From Changshengia sp963803165 (lineage in GTDB: Bacteria > Chloroflexota > Dormibacteria > Aeolococcales > Aeolococcaceae): a DNA stretch of 64,000 bases. Each line of letters begins with the position of its first letter. Within the stretch, counting starts at the first letter, position 1. The translations under genes and the position numbers were made by a program. The notes beneath the pieces are model-generated. The model saw only the letters and a program-made list of their open reading frames with translations. It had not been told where the DNA came from and did no database searches. Positions 36,036 through 45,609 of this stretch are shown piece after piece. The stretch is from contig CAWDLK010000008.1 of the NCBI GenBank assembly GCA_963803165.1, forward strand, positions 62,001-126,000, written 5' to 3'.

Positions 36036-38249
36036 ATGACCGGCCTGGGCAGCTTCACGCTCCTCTGCCTGCTGGCGGTCCTCGCCGCCGCCTCCGGGTT
36101 CGCCGTGCTCGGCGCCGTGGCCACCCCGCTCCGGTTGGGAGAGCGGATCGCCATCGCCACCATCGCCGCCTTCGCACTCGACGCGGCGGTCTGCTTCGTG
36201 CTCAGCCTCGGCCTCGGGCTCGGCCCGGCCTCGATCCTCCTGGCTCCGGTGCTCGTCACCGGGGCCGCGCTGCTGCTGGCCCGCCGGATCGGGGTCGACG
36301 TCGTCGAGAGCTGGCGGGCGTCGCTCGGCGACTCGCGGGACGAGGCGGGCGGCGGGCTGGCGCTGGCGGCGATCGCCGCGGTGGCCCTGGTCGTCTTTGC
36401 CCTGCTGTTCTCGCGAGCCATGTACCAGGACGCGGCCGGCGACCTGGTCACCGGCTACTGGATCCCCGACTGGGCGCAGCACCTGATCACGGCGTCGACC
36501 TTCAGCACGGCCCAGAACTTCCCGCCCCAGAACCCGCTCATGAGCGGCACCCCCCTCTACTACCCGTTCCTCCCCGACTTCACCTCCGGCATGCTGATGC
36601 GGCTCGGTCTCCCCGCCGGCCCGTCGCTCTGGCTGCCCCAGGTGATCCTGGCGGTGGCGCTGGTGGTGCTGGTGGTCAGCCTCGCCGAGCGGCTGGGTGC
36701 GCGCCGTTCGGTGGGGGTGCTGGCCGTGGTGATCTGCTTCCTGGGTGGTGGGCTGGGGTTCGTGGGCGCCTTCCACGACGCCTGCACCGACGCGGGGTAC
36801 GCCTCCGGCCAGTGCACCGCGGGCTACGTCATCACCCACCCGGTCACCGGTCTGGGCATCACCGCGCGCACCCTTCACGCCCTTCCGGGGGTGGTGGCCG
36901 ACCAGCCCACCAGCTTCGACGGGATGACCTCGGCGCCGAGCTCTCCGAGCCCGGTGTTCTCCAACCAGCAGTGGTTCACCCCGCTCTTCGCCTGGTGGCT
37001 GCCCCAGCGGACCCTGATGGAGGGGTTCGACGTGGTGCTGGCCGCCCTGGTGCTGCTCCTCGCCGTCTTCGAGCGGGCCCGGGCGCGGCTGGTCGACGTC
37101 GCCGTGGCCGGCGTCCTGGTCGGGCTGCTTCCGATCATCCACGTGCAGAGCCTCTTCGCCCTGGTGATCATCGCCGCCGGCATGGCGGCACTCCGCTGGC
37201 GCCGCGCCTGGCTGCTGTTCGCGGGGGTGGCGGCGCTCGTCGCCGCTCCGCGACTGATCCAGCTCCTGCTCGCGCCCCACGGCGCCGCCCTGCTCGGCAA
37301 CCAGTACCCGTGGCTCGAGCCCGGCTGGATGTCGGGGGCGGTGAGCACCGCCTCCCTGGGACACACCGTCACCCTCCCCGCGCTGGGTGCCGCGCTCGGC
37401 GACACCCTGCGCCTACCCTTCAGCGGAACGTTCTGGGGCTTTTGGCTGGTCAACCTCGGGGTGGCCGTGCCGCTCAGCCTGGCCGCCGTCGTGGTGGTGC
37501 TGGTGCGGCGGTTCGGCGGCGGGTGGCCGGGCCGGTTCACGGCGCGCCTCCTGGGTGCCTTCCCCCCCGCCCTGCTTCGCCTCTTCCTCGCCACCATCCC
37601 CATCCTCGTGCTCTGCAACGTCGTGGTCTTCCAGAGCTGGGACTGGGACAACACCAAGCTGCTCGTCTACTGGTACCTCGGCGTGGCGCTGGCGGTGGCC
37701 GCCATCACCGTGCACCTCTGGGTGGGGTTCTGGCGGCGAATCCTGGCCGTGCTCCTGGCCGGCAGCGTGCTCGCCACCGGAACCCTGGCGGTGCTGCGCC
37801 TGCTGCCCTTCACCCCGCCGTCGTCCTCGGTGACCGGACCCTACGTCGTGGCCTCGGCGGCCCAGCTGCAGCTGGCGGCGACCCTCGACAGCAGGACGGC
37901 GCCGGACGCGGTGTTCCTGATCTCGGCCAGCACCAGCGATTTCTTCGACCCCGTGCCGCTGCTCACCGGGCGCCCGGTGGTCATCGACTACTACCCCTGG
38001 CTGTGGAGCTACGGGCTGGACTACGGGCAGCGCCTGACCGACGTCCAGATCGCCATGGCGGGCTGCGGGTCGACGTCGCTCGGCGGGTGCGCGTCGATCC
38101 TCGACGTGCTCCGGCGCTACCGGGTCAGCTACGTCGAGGTCAACCAGGGCTTCCCCCCCGACGGGGTGGCCTGGTGGTCGGCGCAGAAGCTCCCGGTGAT
38201 CGCCTCGGCTCCGGGGGTCACCGTCTACGACGTGCGAGGCTTCTCGTGA
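36036..38249 (+). CDS. Large polytopic membrane protein, GT-C-like (DUF2298-type)
   Basis: 737 residues with about 13 helices. It has an acidic loop DAAGDLVTGYWIPDWAQHL, a conserved-looking TPLYYPFLPDFTSGMLMRL, WDWDNTKLLVYWYLG in a late loop, and a ~110-residue C-terminal exported domain (DAVFLISASTSDFFDPVPLL, GRPVVIDYYPWLWSYG). The WDWDNTK loop is seen in predicted GT-C glycosyltransferases. Next to the PMT-like gene it probably acts in envelope glycosylation; the substrate is unknown. Confidence 0.72.
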   Translation: MTGLGSFTLLCLLAVLAAASGFAVLGAVATPLRLGERIAIATIAAFALDAAVCFVLSLGLGLGPASILLAPVLVTGAALLLARRIGVDVVESWRASLGDSRDEAGGGLALAAIAAVALVVFALLFSRAMYQDAAGDLVTGYWIPDWAQHLITASTFSTAQNFPPQNPLMSGTPLYYPFLPDFTSGMLMRLGLPAGPSLWLPQVILAVALVVLVVSLAERLGARRSVGVLAVVICFLGGGLGFVGAFHDACTDAGYASGQCTAGYVITHPVTGLGITARTLHALPGVVADQPTSFDGMTSAPSSPSPVFSNQQWFTPLFAWWLPQRTLMEGFDVVLAALVLLLAVFERARARLVDVAVAGVLVGLLPIIHVQSLFALVIIAAGMAALRWRRAWLLFAGVAALVAAPRLIQLLLAPHGAALLGNQYPWLEPGWMSGAVSTASLGHTVTLPALGAALGDTLRLPFSGTFWGFWLVNLGVAVPLSLAAVVVVLVRRFGGGWPGRFTARLLGAFPPALLRLFLATIPILVLCNVVVFQSWDWDNTKLLVYWYLGVALAVAAITVHLWVGFWRRILAVLLAGSVLATGTLAVLRLLPFTPPSSSVTGPYVVASAAQLQLAATLDSRTAPDAVFLISASTSDFFDPVPLLTGRPVVIDYYPWLWSYGLDYGQRLTDVQIAMAGCGSTSLGGCASILDVLRRYRVSYVEVNQGFPPDGVAWWSAQKLPVIASAPGVTVYDVRGFS

Positions 38250-39085
38250 GCGGCGCCGTCGTCGACGCCCACGTCCACGTCATGCCGGATCGGGTCCGCC
38301 GCGAGACCGCGCGGGTGGCGGCGGCCGACCCCTGGTTCGCCGTCTGCCACGCCGGCGACGCACGGCTCGCCGGTGAGGCGGATCTGCTCGGATACCTCGA
38401 TCGCGAGGGCATCGACCGCGCCGTGGTCTTCACCTGGCCGTTCCGCGACCCGCGCCTCTGCACCGAGGCCAACGACTTCGCCGCCGAGCTGCAGCGGCGT
38501 CATCCCGACCGGGTGGTGGGCTGCGGCATCGTCCAGCCCGCCGACCCCGGGGCCGCGGCCGAGCTGCGCCGCTGTGCCCGCCTGGGGCTGCGGGGCATCG
38601 GCGAGCTCAACGCCGACGCTCAGGGATTCGCCCTGGACGGCGATCCGCTGGCGCGCCTGGGGGCGCTCTCCGCGGAGCTCGACCTGCCCTGGACCCTCCA
38701 CTGCAGCGAGCCGGTCGGGCATGCCTACGCCGGCAAGGGGACGGCGACGCCCGACCGCTGGGTGCGGCTGGCGGAGCGCGCCGCCGGGCTCCGGCTGGTG
38801 GCCGCGCACCTGGGCGGGGGCCTGCCCTTCTACGCCCACATGCCCGAGGTGCGCGATCTCTGCGCGACCCTCTGGTTCGACACCGCCGCCCTGCCCCACC
38901 TCTACCGTCCCGCCGCCCTGCGGGCGGTGGTGTCCCTGATCGGCGCCGACCGGCTCCTCCTCGGCACCGACTTCCCCCTGCTGGGGATGGCCCGCTACCG
39001 CCGCGCCCTCGACGCCGCCGGGATCGACGGCGCGGAGCGCGCGCTGGTGCTCGGGGGCAGCGCTGCCGCCGTCTGGCGGTGGTGA
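38246..39085 (+). CDS. Amidohydrolase-family (TIM-barrel) metal-dependent hydrolase
   Basis: 279 residues, GTG start overlapping the upstream stop (GTGA). The N-terminal metal motif is VVDAHVHVMPDRV; a barrel His is in LPWTLHCSEPVGH, the next in LRLVAAHLGGGLPF, and the C-terminal Asp in LLLGTDFPLLGMARY. This is the amidohydrolase_2 (COG2159) pattern of hydrolases and decarboxylases. The substrate cannot be told; translational coupling to the GT-C-like gene is odd for a catabolic enzyme. Confidence 0.85.
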   Translation: MSGAVVDAHVHVMPDRVRRETARVAAADPWFAVCHAGDARLAGEADLLGYLDREGIDRAVVFTWPFRDPRLCTEANDFAAELQRRHPDRVVGCGIVQPADPGAAAELRRCARLGLRGIGELNADAQGFALDGDPLARLGALSAELDLPWTLHCSEPVGHAYAGKGTATPDRWVRLAERAAGLRLVAAHLGGGLPFYAHMPEVRDLCATLWFDTAALPHLYRPAALRAVVSLIGADRLLLGTDFPLLGMARYRRALDAAGIDGAERALVLGGSAAAVWRW

Positions 39086-39094
39086 GGCCGGGGC

Positions 39095-39826
39095 TCAGCG
39101 CCCCCCGCTGACGTCCAGGATGGCTCCCGTGGTGTAGGGGGAGTCGTCGCCGAGCAGCCAGACGATGGCTGCGGCCACCTCCTCCGGCCGGCCGGCCCGG
39201 CCCACCGGGACGGTGGGCGCCAGCCGGCTCACCCGATCCGGCTGTCCACCGCTCGCGTGGATGCCCGTCTCGACGATCCCGGGCCGGACGGCGTTGACCC
39301 GGATCCCCTCGGCGGCGACCTCGCGGGCGAGGCCCAGGGTGAAGGTGTCGACGGCCCCCTTGCTGGCCGCGTAGTCGACGTACTCGCCCGGCGAGCCGAG
39401 CCGGCTGGCGGCGGAGGAGACGGTGACGATCGATCCCCCCGCCCCCCCGTGGCGCGGGGACATCCTCCGCACCGCCTCGCGAGCGGTGAGCATGACCCCG
39501 AGAACGTTGGCCTCGAGGATGCGCCGCATCCGGTCGGCGTCCATCTCGTCGAGGCGGGCCCGGCGGGCGACGGCGCCGGCATTGGCCACCGCGGCGCTGA
39601 GCCTTCCCATCTCGTCGGCGGCGGCGAAGAGGGAGACCACGTCCTCCTCGACGCCCACGTCGGCGCGCACCGCGCGTCCCCCCACCTCCTCCGCCACCGC
39701 CTCCGCCGCGGCACGGTCGGCGTGCCAGGAGATGCAGACCCGCCAGCCGGCGCCGGCCGCCCGGCGCGCGGTGGCGGCACCGATCCCCCGCCCGCCGCCG
39801 GTGATGACGCAGACCCCGCGCTCCAT
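39095..39826 (-). CDS. SDR family oxidoreductase
   Basis: 243 residues. The Rossmann motif VITGGGRGIGAATARRA, the NAG motif VANAGAVARRA, catalytic Ser in TVSSAASRLGS, the YxxxK motif YAASKGAV and the RVNAVRPGIVETGIH segment define a classical SDR. SWHADRAAAE after beta2, lacking an acidic residue at the usual NAD position, suggests NADP. It follows pntB by 20 nt on the same strand, so it may use NADPH from the transhydrogenase. Confidence 0.9.
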   Translation of the reverse strand: MERGVCVITGGGRGIGAATARRAAGAGWRVCISWHADRAAAEAVAEEVGGRAVRADVGVEEDVVSLFAAADEMGRLSAAVANAGAVARRARLDEMDADRMRRILEANVLGVMLTAREAVRRMSPRHGGAGGSIVTVSSAASRLGSPGEYVDYAASKGAVDTFTLGLAREVAAEGIRVNAVRPGIVETGIHASGGQPDRVSRLAPTVPVGRAGRPEEVAAAIVWLLGDDSPYTTGAILDVSGGR

Positions 39827-39846
39827 CCGCTGAACGGGCGCCCCGG

Positions 39847-41259
39847 TCAGGCCGCCGCCTGCGCCTTGACCTCGGCGATCAGCTTGTTCAGGGAGTCCTT
39901 GGCGTCGCCGAAGAGCATCAGGGTGTTGTCGTGGTAGAAGAGCTCGTTCTCGATGCCCGCGAAGCCGGGTCGCATGCTCCGCTTGAGGACCACCACCGTC
40001 TTGGCCTGATCGGCGCGGAGGATGGGCATGCCGTAGATGGGGCTCGACGGATCGTTGAGGGCGGCGGGGTTGACCACGTCGTTGGCTCCGATCACCACCG
40101 CAACGTCGGTGCGGGGAAACTCGGGGTTGACCTGGTCCATCTCCTTGAGCTCGTCGTAGGGGACGTCCGCCTCGGCGAGCAGGACGTTCATGTGTCCCGG
40201 CATGCGGCCGGCGACCGGATGGATGGCGTAGAGGACCCGCACACCGCGCTGCTTGAGCTGGTCGGCGAGCTCCTTGACCTCGTGCTGGGCCCGGGCCACG
40301 GCCAGGCCGTAGCCGGGGACGAAGATCACCTGCTGCGAGTAGGCGAGCAGCACCGCGAGGTCCTCGGCGCTGGTCGGCCGGACGCTCTTGCCGGCGGCGA
40401 TCGCGCCTCCCCCCGGCCCCGCCTCGGCCGTCTTGCCGAAGGCACCGAAGAGGACGTTGGCGAGGGACCGGTTCATGGCCCGGCTCATCAGCAGGGTGAG
40501 GATCGATCCCGAGGCGCCGACCAGGGCGCCGGCGACCACCAGCGCGTAGTTGCCGATCACGAACCCGGTCACCGCGGCGGCCGTCCCGGTGAACGAGTTC
40601 AGCAGCGAGATGATGACCGGCATGTCGGCGCCGCCCACCGGCAGGACGGCCATCACCCCGAGGAGCAGGGCGCCGATCACGAAGGCGATCATCAGCCCCG
40701 ACCCGCCCCCGCCGATGGTGATGGCGATGCCGATGCCGATCAGGGCACCCAGCACCAGGCCGTTGATCTCGTGCTGCAGCGGCCAGGTGATCGGCGTCCC
40801 GCGCATCCACTCCTGGAGCTTGGCGAAGGCGATCAGGCTGCCGCTGAAGCTGATGCCACCGATCAGGCAGCTCAGCAGGATGGTCACCGAGTTGATGGAG
40901 CCGAGGCTCTGGTGCGCGCCGGTGATGCCGTGGAAGTCGCCGAGCGCGATCAGCGCCGCGGCGCCCGCGCCCATGCCGTTGAAGAGCGCCACCATCTGGG
41001 GCATCGCGGTCATCGCCACCCGGCGCGACACCACCGCCCCGATCAGCCCACCCACCACCACCGCCGGGATGATGTAGAGCCAGCCGTTGTGGAAGTCGCC
41101 GAGGGTGATCCCGATGGCGAGCAGCATGCCCGCGCCCGCGACGCGGTTGCCCATGTGGGCCGTCCGCGGTGAGGTGAGCATCTTGATGCCGCGGATGAAG
41201 AGGACGATCGCCGCCAGGTAGCCGAGGATGACCCAGTCGGCGGGCAGGCTCACCGACAT
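39847..41259 (-). CDS. pntB: NAD(P) transhydrogenase subunit beta (PntB)
   Basis: 470 residues: about nine membrane helices (ILGYLAAIVLFIRGIKML at the start; GGADMPVIISLLNSFTGTAA in the middle) and the NADP-binding domain III (VIFVPGYGLAVARAQHEVKE, HPVAGRMPGHMNVLLAEA, VVIGANDVVNPAA). It transfers hydride between NADH and NADP+ driven by proton entry. It overlaps pntAB (ATGA). Confidence 0.95.
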   Translation of the reverse strand: MSVSLPADWVILGYLAAIVLFIRGIKMLTSPRTAHMGNRVAGAGMLLAIGITLGDFHNGWLYIIPAVVVGGLIGAVVSRRVAMTAMPQMVALFNGMGAGAAALIALGDFHGITGAHQSLGSINSVTILLSCLIGGISFSGSLIAFAKLQEWMRGTPITWPLQHEINGLVLGALIGIGIAITIGGGGSGLMIAFVIGALLLGVMAVLPVGGADMPVIISLLNSFTGTAAAVTGFVIGNYALVVAGALVGASGSILTLLMSRAMNRSLANVLFGAFGKTAEAGPGGGAIAAGKSVRPTSAEDLAVLLAYSQQVIFVPGYGLAVARAQHEVKELADQLKQRGVRVLYAIHPVAGRMPGHMNVLLAEADVPYDELKEMDQVNPEFPRTDVAVVIGANDVVNPAALNDPSSPIYGMPILRADQAKTVVVLKRSMRPGFAGIENELFYHDNTLMLFGDAKDSLNKLIAEVKAQAAA

Positions 41260-41612
41260 CAGCCCTTCTCCTCGGGGGGCGCCGTCGCGGCGGGCGGCTC
41301 CGCGGGCGAGGCACCCGGTTGCCGGCCGCTGCCCTTGAACATCCCGAGCATCCGGTCGGTGACCACCCAGCCGCCGACCACGTTGAGGGTGCCGAGGAAG
41401 ACGGCGGCCACCGCGATCACGTCGGCGAGGGTGTCGTGAGCGGTGGCTGCGATGGTGATGGCCCCGATGACCACGATGCCGTGGATGAAGTTGGTCCCCG
41501 ACATCAGCGGGGTGTGGAGGAGGGAGGGCACCTTGGTGATCAGCTCCAGCCCCAGGAACACGGCGAGCACGAAGATGAAGAAGCCGATCAGGACGAGGTC
41601 GGTCTTGGACAT
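41259..41612 (-). CDS. pntAB: NAD(P) transhydrogenase subunit alpha, membrane part (PntAB/PntA2)
   Basis: 117 residues with three helices (VLIGFFIFVLAVFLGLELI, FIHGIVVIGAITIAA, ADVIAVAAVFLGTLNVVGGW) and the conserved VPSLLHTPLMSGTNFIHG. This is the split-alpha form of transhydrogenase. It is followed directly by pntB. The C-terminal tail is Pro/Ala-rich and non-conserved. Confidence 0.93.
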   Translation of the reverse strand: MSKTDLVLIGFFIFVLAVFLGLELITKVPSLLHTPLMSGTNFIHGIVVIGAITIAATAHDTLADVIAVAAVFLGTLNVVGGWVVTDRMLGMFKGSGRQPGASPAEPPAATAPPEEKG

Positions 41613-41619
41613 GGGGCTC

Positions 41620-42786
41620 CTAGCTGGCGGGATCCGTGCGGGGAGCGGCGGCGCCGCGGAGCGCCCCACCCTGGACCACGCAGGTGGCGCCCAGGATCTC
41701 GTCGTCGGGATCGTCACGCACCAGCCCGTCGCGCACCAGATGGAGCAGGAAGTGGGCGACATTGCCGGCGTAGAGCTGGCTGGTGTCGCCGGCCATGCGG
41801 CTGGCGAGGTCGGTCTGGCCGCAGATCAGGACGCCGGAGACCTCCACCTCGTCCCCCGGCTTGGTCAGCTCGCAGTTCCCGCCCCCCTCGGCGGCCAGGT
41901 CCACGATGACCGAGCCGGGGCGCATCGCCGCCACCATCTCGGCGCTGATGAGGCGGGGCGCGTCGCGTCCGGCGATCAGCGCGGTCGTGATCACGCAGTC
42001 GGCGTCGGCGACGTGGCGGCTGAGCACCTCGCGCTCCCGCTCCTCGGCCTCGCCGCTCAGCTCGGCGGCGTAGCCGGTGCCGGTCTCCTTGGCCTCCACG
42101 CCGATGTCGACGAAGCGGGCGCCCAGGCTCTCCACCTGCTCGCGCACCACCGGGCGCACGTCGAAGGCCTCGACCACGGCCCCGAGCCGGCGCGCGGTGG
42201 CGATGGCCTGCAGACCGGCGACCCCGGCGCCCACCACCAGCACCCGCGCGGGGCGCACCGTCCCGGCGGCCGTCATCAGGAGGGGCATGAAGCGGGGGAG
42301 GCGGACCGCCGCCATCAGCACTCCGTGGTAGCCGGCGGCGGTCGCCATCGACGACAGCACGTCCATCTCCTGGGCCCGGGTGATCCGGGGCAGCAGCTCG
42401 AGGCTGTGCACGTTGACCCCCCGCTCCGCGAGGCGGCGCAGGAGGGGGAGGTTGGAGGTCGCGCGAAGCAGTCCGACCAGGGTGGTGCCGTTGGCCAGGA
42501 GCCCCACCTCGTCGTCCCCGGGCAGGCTGACGTGGAGGACCACGCCCGCGCTCCCGAGCAGGGTGGCCAGGTCGCCCACCACGGTGGCCCCCGCCTCGGC
42601 GTAGGCGGCGTCGTGGTAACCGGCGAGCTCCCCGGCCCCGGCCTCCACCTCGATGACGAGCCCGGCTCGGAGGAGGGAGCGGAGGGCTCCGGGGACCAGT
42701 GCCACCCGGCGCTCGCCGGGCTGGCGTTCGCGGGGGACCGCGACCCGCAGCGGGGCCGGCCCCTTCGGGTCGCTGGCTTCGGTCAT
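41620..42786 (-). CDS. pntAA: NAD(P) transhydrogenase subunit alpha, NAD-binding part (PntAA)
   Basis: 388 residues of the alanine dehydrogenase/PntA family. It has VAVPRERQPGERRVALVPG at the N terminus, the NAD Rossmann motif VLVVGAGVAGLQAIATARRLGA, the RPVVREQVESLGARFV loop, and VITTALIAGRDAPRLIS. With the next two genes it makes the proton-translocating transhydrogenase in the split pntAA-pntAB-pntB order. It is divergent from a small gene at 42877. Confidence 0.94.
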   Translation of the reverse strand: MTEASDPKGPAPLRVAVPRERQPGERRVALVPGALRSLLRAGLVIEVEAGAGELAGYHDAAYAEAGATVVGDLATLLGSAGVVLHVSLPGDDEVGLLANGTTLVGLLRATSNLPLLRRLAERGVNVHSLELLPRITRAQEMDVLSSMATAAGYHGVLMAAVRLPRFMPLLMTAAGTVRPARVLVVGAGVAGLQAIATARRLGAVVEAFDVRPVVREQVESLGARFVDIGVEAKETGTGYAAELSGEAEEREREVLSRHVADADCVITTALIAGRDAPRLISAEMVAAMRPGSVIVDLAAEGGGNCELTKPGDEVEVSGVLICGQTDLASRMAGDTSQLYAGNVAHFLLHLVRDGLVRDDPDDEILGATCVVQGGALRGAAAPRTDPAS

Positions 42787-42876
42787 CGCGGTGGATGGTA
42801 GCCGCGGAGGTCGGGGGTCTGCCTCCGGCGGGCCCGCCGTTTCGCAGCCGGTCCTCCAGGGGCTAGGCTGGGCGGG

Positions 42877-43023
42877 ATGGAGGACGAGCGGCGCGCCGCG
42901 GACCTCGGCCTGGAGGAGGCCGAGCTCGTTCCGCTGCTCCCGGATCTCACCCCCGGCTTGGTGGCCGCCCTCTGCGAGGCCCTGGTGCTCTTCCCCGAGG
43001 CTCTCGCCGAGGCCGGGACGTGA
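42877..43023 (+). CDS. Small acidic protein (48 aa) upstream of Doc-like gene
   Basis: MEDERRAADLGLEEAELVPL and an ending ALVLFPEALAEAGT; helical and acidic. A TAGGCT -10-like hexamer (42864-42869) ends 7 nt before ATG 42877, fitting a leaderless start. The stop overlaps the next gene by 4 nt (GTGA). It could be the antitoxin-like partner of that gene. It is too short for firm assignment. Confidence 0.5.
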   Translation: MEDERRAADLGLEEAELVPLLPDLTPGLVAALCEALVLFPEALAEAGT

Positions 43024-43430
43024 GCAGCGGACCGCTCCTCGGAGCCGGCGACCTGCAGCTGATCCACCTGGTCGTGGCCCACCGCCGCGGCGAGGCGGCC
43101 GGCAGCCTCGACGCGGGCGCCGCCGCGGCGCTGCTGGGCGACCTCCGGGATGCCGGGGGATCGCGCCCGCCGGCCCCCTTCGAGCGGGCCGCCCGGCTGA
43201 CCGGCGGCGTCGCCGGCCTGCTCCCCGGCGCCCCGGGCCGCCAGGTCGCCCTGCTCGCCCTGCTCTGCCAGATCCGGCTCGACGGGTACCAGCTCACCGC
43301 CCCCCAGGGGGTGCTCGCGGCGATGGTGGCGAGGACGGCCGAGAACCCCCGGGAGTGGGAGGCGCTGGCCCGGTGGCTCGACGACCGAGCCATGGCCGTC
43401 GCGCCGCCCGGAGCGGGGGTGGGCTGGTGA
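43020..43430 (+). CDS. Doc/Fic-fold-like protein lacking the catalytic motif
   Basis: 136 residues, GTG start overlapping the 48-aa gene. The layout resembles death-on-curing proteins: LGAGDLQLIHLVVAHRRGE, AGSLDAGAAAALL, PFERAARLTGGVAGLL, then the helix ALLALLCQIRLDGYQLTAP and the end ALARWLDDRA. Where Doc has HPFxDGNKR, this has LLPGAPGRQ, so the catalytic His and Asn are gone. It may be an inactive derivative. The assignment is by pattern only. Confidence 0.45.
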   Translation: MSSGPLLGAGDLQLIHLVVAHRRGEAAGSLDAGAAAALLGDLRDAGGSRPPAPFERAARLTGGVAGLLPGAPGRQVALLALLCQIRLDGYQLTAPQGVLAAMVARTAENPREWEALARWLDDRAMAVAPPGAGVGW

Positions 43431-43496
43431 GCGCGGCCCCCTCGACGGCGGCGCCGCGCCGCTGACCCGGTCACCTCCGGCCGCGGTCCGGGTCGG

Positions 43497-44282
43497 TCAG
43501 ACGGGCGACCGCCCCTCCCCGGCGCGGCGCTCGCGGGACGCCGGATCCTGCCGGTAGAAGTCGCGCAGCACCGCGTACAGCTCCGGCTTCTCCTCCTCCA
43601 GGTCGAGCGGCCTGTCGAAGAAGACCTCGGTGACGACCGCGAAGAACTCCCCCGTGCTCACCGCGCCATAGGGGTCGAGCAGGCTTCCCCCCGTCCCGAA
43701 GCGGAGCGCCGCGTACTCGGCATTGCACACGGCCACCCAGCGCGCGTACTCGGCGTGGGACCCGAGCGGTGGGGTCCCGTCGACCGACCCCCCCAGCATG
43801 TCCAGCTTGTGGGCGAACTCGTGGTAGACCACGTTGTGGCCGAGGTCGGGATGGCGAGCCTCGGCGAGAGCCGCATCCCAGGCGATCAGCACCGGGCCGC
43901 CGGAGCGCGCCTGGCCGATGATCGGCTGGGGCTCGTCGCTGAAGAGCCCTCCACCGAGGTAACGATCCCCCTCGAGGACCACGGTCGTCGGGGAGACGAT
44001 GATCGAGGTGACCCGGTGGTAGTAGTCGTAGTCGAGCCCGAGGATGAGCAGGCCTGCCATCGCGCTGATGACGACGCGGATCTCGTCGGTGAGCGCGAAG
44101 CCGCGGGAGGCCTCCCAGAGCTTGTCCACCAGCAGCAGCCGGATCAGGCTCTCGAGCCTGCCCCGCTCCTGCTCGTCGAGCGTCCGCCAGTGGGCGACGT
44201 TCTCCGCCAGCAACTGGCGCCAGGCCTCGGGAAATGGCTGTGCCAGCGCCCTGCGCCGCCGCCCCCGGCGGGTGAGCTGCAT
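43497..44282 (-). CDS. MtfA-like zinc-dependent peptidase (M90 family)
   Basis: 261 residues. The zinc motif is VVYHEFAHKLDMLGG with a downstream Glu in STGEFFAVVTEVFFDRP. VLIAWDAALAEARHPDLGHN and RYLGGGLFSDEPQPIIGQAR are family hallmarks. E. coli MtfA is a soluble metallopeptidase that also inactivates the Mlc repressor; here only peptidase activity can be proposed. It stands alone, convergent with the Doc-like gene. Confidence 0.9.
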   Translation of the reverse strand: MQLTRRGRRRRALAQPFPEAWRQLLAENVAHWRTLDEQERGRLESLIRLLLVDKLWEASRGFALTDEIRVVISAMAGLLILGLDYDYYHRVTSIIVSPTTVVLEGDRYLGGGLFSDEPQPIIGQARSGGPVLIAWDAALAEARHPDLGHNVVYHEFAHKLDMLGGSVDGTPPLGSHAEYARWVAVCNAEYAALRFGTGGSLLDPYGAVSTGEFFAVVTEVFFDRPLDLEEEKPELYAVLRDFYRQDPASRERRAGEGRSPV

Positions 44283-44317
44283 CCGCTCCGCGCCTCCGCT
44301 GTCAGATCACGTCGAGC

Positions 44318-45546
44318 TCAGGATAGGGGGCCGCTCGGTGCCCGAGCCGTTCGCTGGCGTCGCCAGCGCGGCGCCCACCAGTTGACGGGGCCGATCAGGC
44401 GCATCAGCGCGGGGACCACCAGGGCCCGCACCAGGGTGGCGTCCACGAAGATGGCGATCGCCATGCCGAGGCCCAGTGCCTTGATAACCACCACCGACGA
44501 CACCAGGCCGAACACGAGGAAGACGGTGACCATGATGGCGGCGGCACCGGTGACCAGCCGCCCGCTGGCCTGGAGCCCGCTGGCGACGGCGCGCCGGTTG
44601 TCCCCGTGCTCCCGCCAGGCCTCGCGCATGCGGGTGAGCAGGAAGACCTCGTAGTCCATGGAAAGACCGAAGACGACGCAGAAGATCAGCACCGGGATGG
44701 TGGGGTCGAGCGGCTCGGGGCTGAAGTCGAGCAGGCCGCTGAGATGGCCCTGCTGGAAGATGAAGACCAGGGCTCCGAACGCGGCCGAGAGGGAGAGCAG
44801 GTTCATGACCACGGCCTTGAGGGGGAGGACCAGGGAGCGGAGCAGGACCATCAGCAGGAGGAACGTCGTCGTCATCACGTAGAGCACCGCCCACGGGGTC
44901 TGATCCAGCATGTACTGGACGTAGTCCATGCTGAAGGCGGTATTGCCGGTGACCAGCACCTGGGCGCCGGGGGCCTGGTCGTGGGCGCGGACGAAGCGGA
45001 CCACGTTCGCGGCCTGGTCGCTGGAGTCCGGGTACGGGGTGTAGGCGCGCAGGACGGCGATGCTGCTCCCGGTCAGCTGGACCACCTGGGCGCGCAGGCT
45101 TGCCGGCAGCAGGGCGCCGTCCTGCGCAACCTGCACGGCGCTGGCGAAGTCGACCAGGTTCAGCTCCACTTCGGCCGCCACCCAGTGCCGGTCGCCGGAG
45201 ATGAGCGAGCTCGGCGCGGTGGCGCTGTCCAGCGGCGGCAGCAGCATGGTCTCGACCCGGGAGTCACGTCGCAGCGGAGCCAGCGCGGCGGTGACCGCCG
45301 ACCCGAAGGCCGGCTGCCCACCGTGAGCGTGGGGCTGCCCAGCACCAGCTCGAAGCCGTTGGCGATGGAGGTGGGCAGCTGCTGGGCCTCCAGGACCACC
45401 CCTTGGCTCGACTCGAAGTGGAAGGTGCTGTTGTTGTTCAGCGTGCCCCCGCGGGAGAGCACGGTGGCGCTGGCTCCGAAGACGAGCAGCGACACGACCA
45501 GCACCCACCAGCGATGCCGGTGGACGAAGCCACCCCACCAGCCCAT
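44318..45546 (-). pseudogene. MMPL/RND family transporter, half-size and frameshifted
   Basis: It reads in one frame from ATG 45546 (MGWWGGFVHRHRWWVLVVSL, TM1) to SPTLTVG, then continues one frame over at QPAFGSAVTAALAPLRRDSR. One missing base near 45314-45323 explains this, and correction gives 409 residues. A periplasmic domain and five or six helices follow (VLYVMTTTFLLLMVLL, FCVVFGLSMDYEVFLLTRMR). Full MMPL proteins have ~12 helices. Here the first periplasmic loop seems joined to the second (YTPYPDSSDQAANVVRF), so TM2-TM7 are missing. A GTG at 45594 is an alternative start. The likely role is lipid or drug export, if functional. Confidence 0.78.
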
Positions 45547-45609
45547 CAGGCCGACCCCACCACGCGGCACTCCCACCTCACCGGTGCGGCGCACGCCCAG
45601 GCCGACCCG

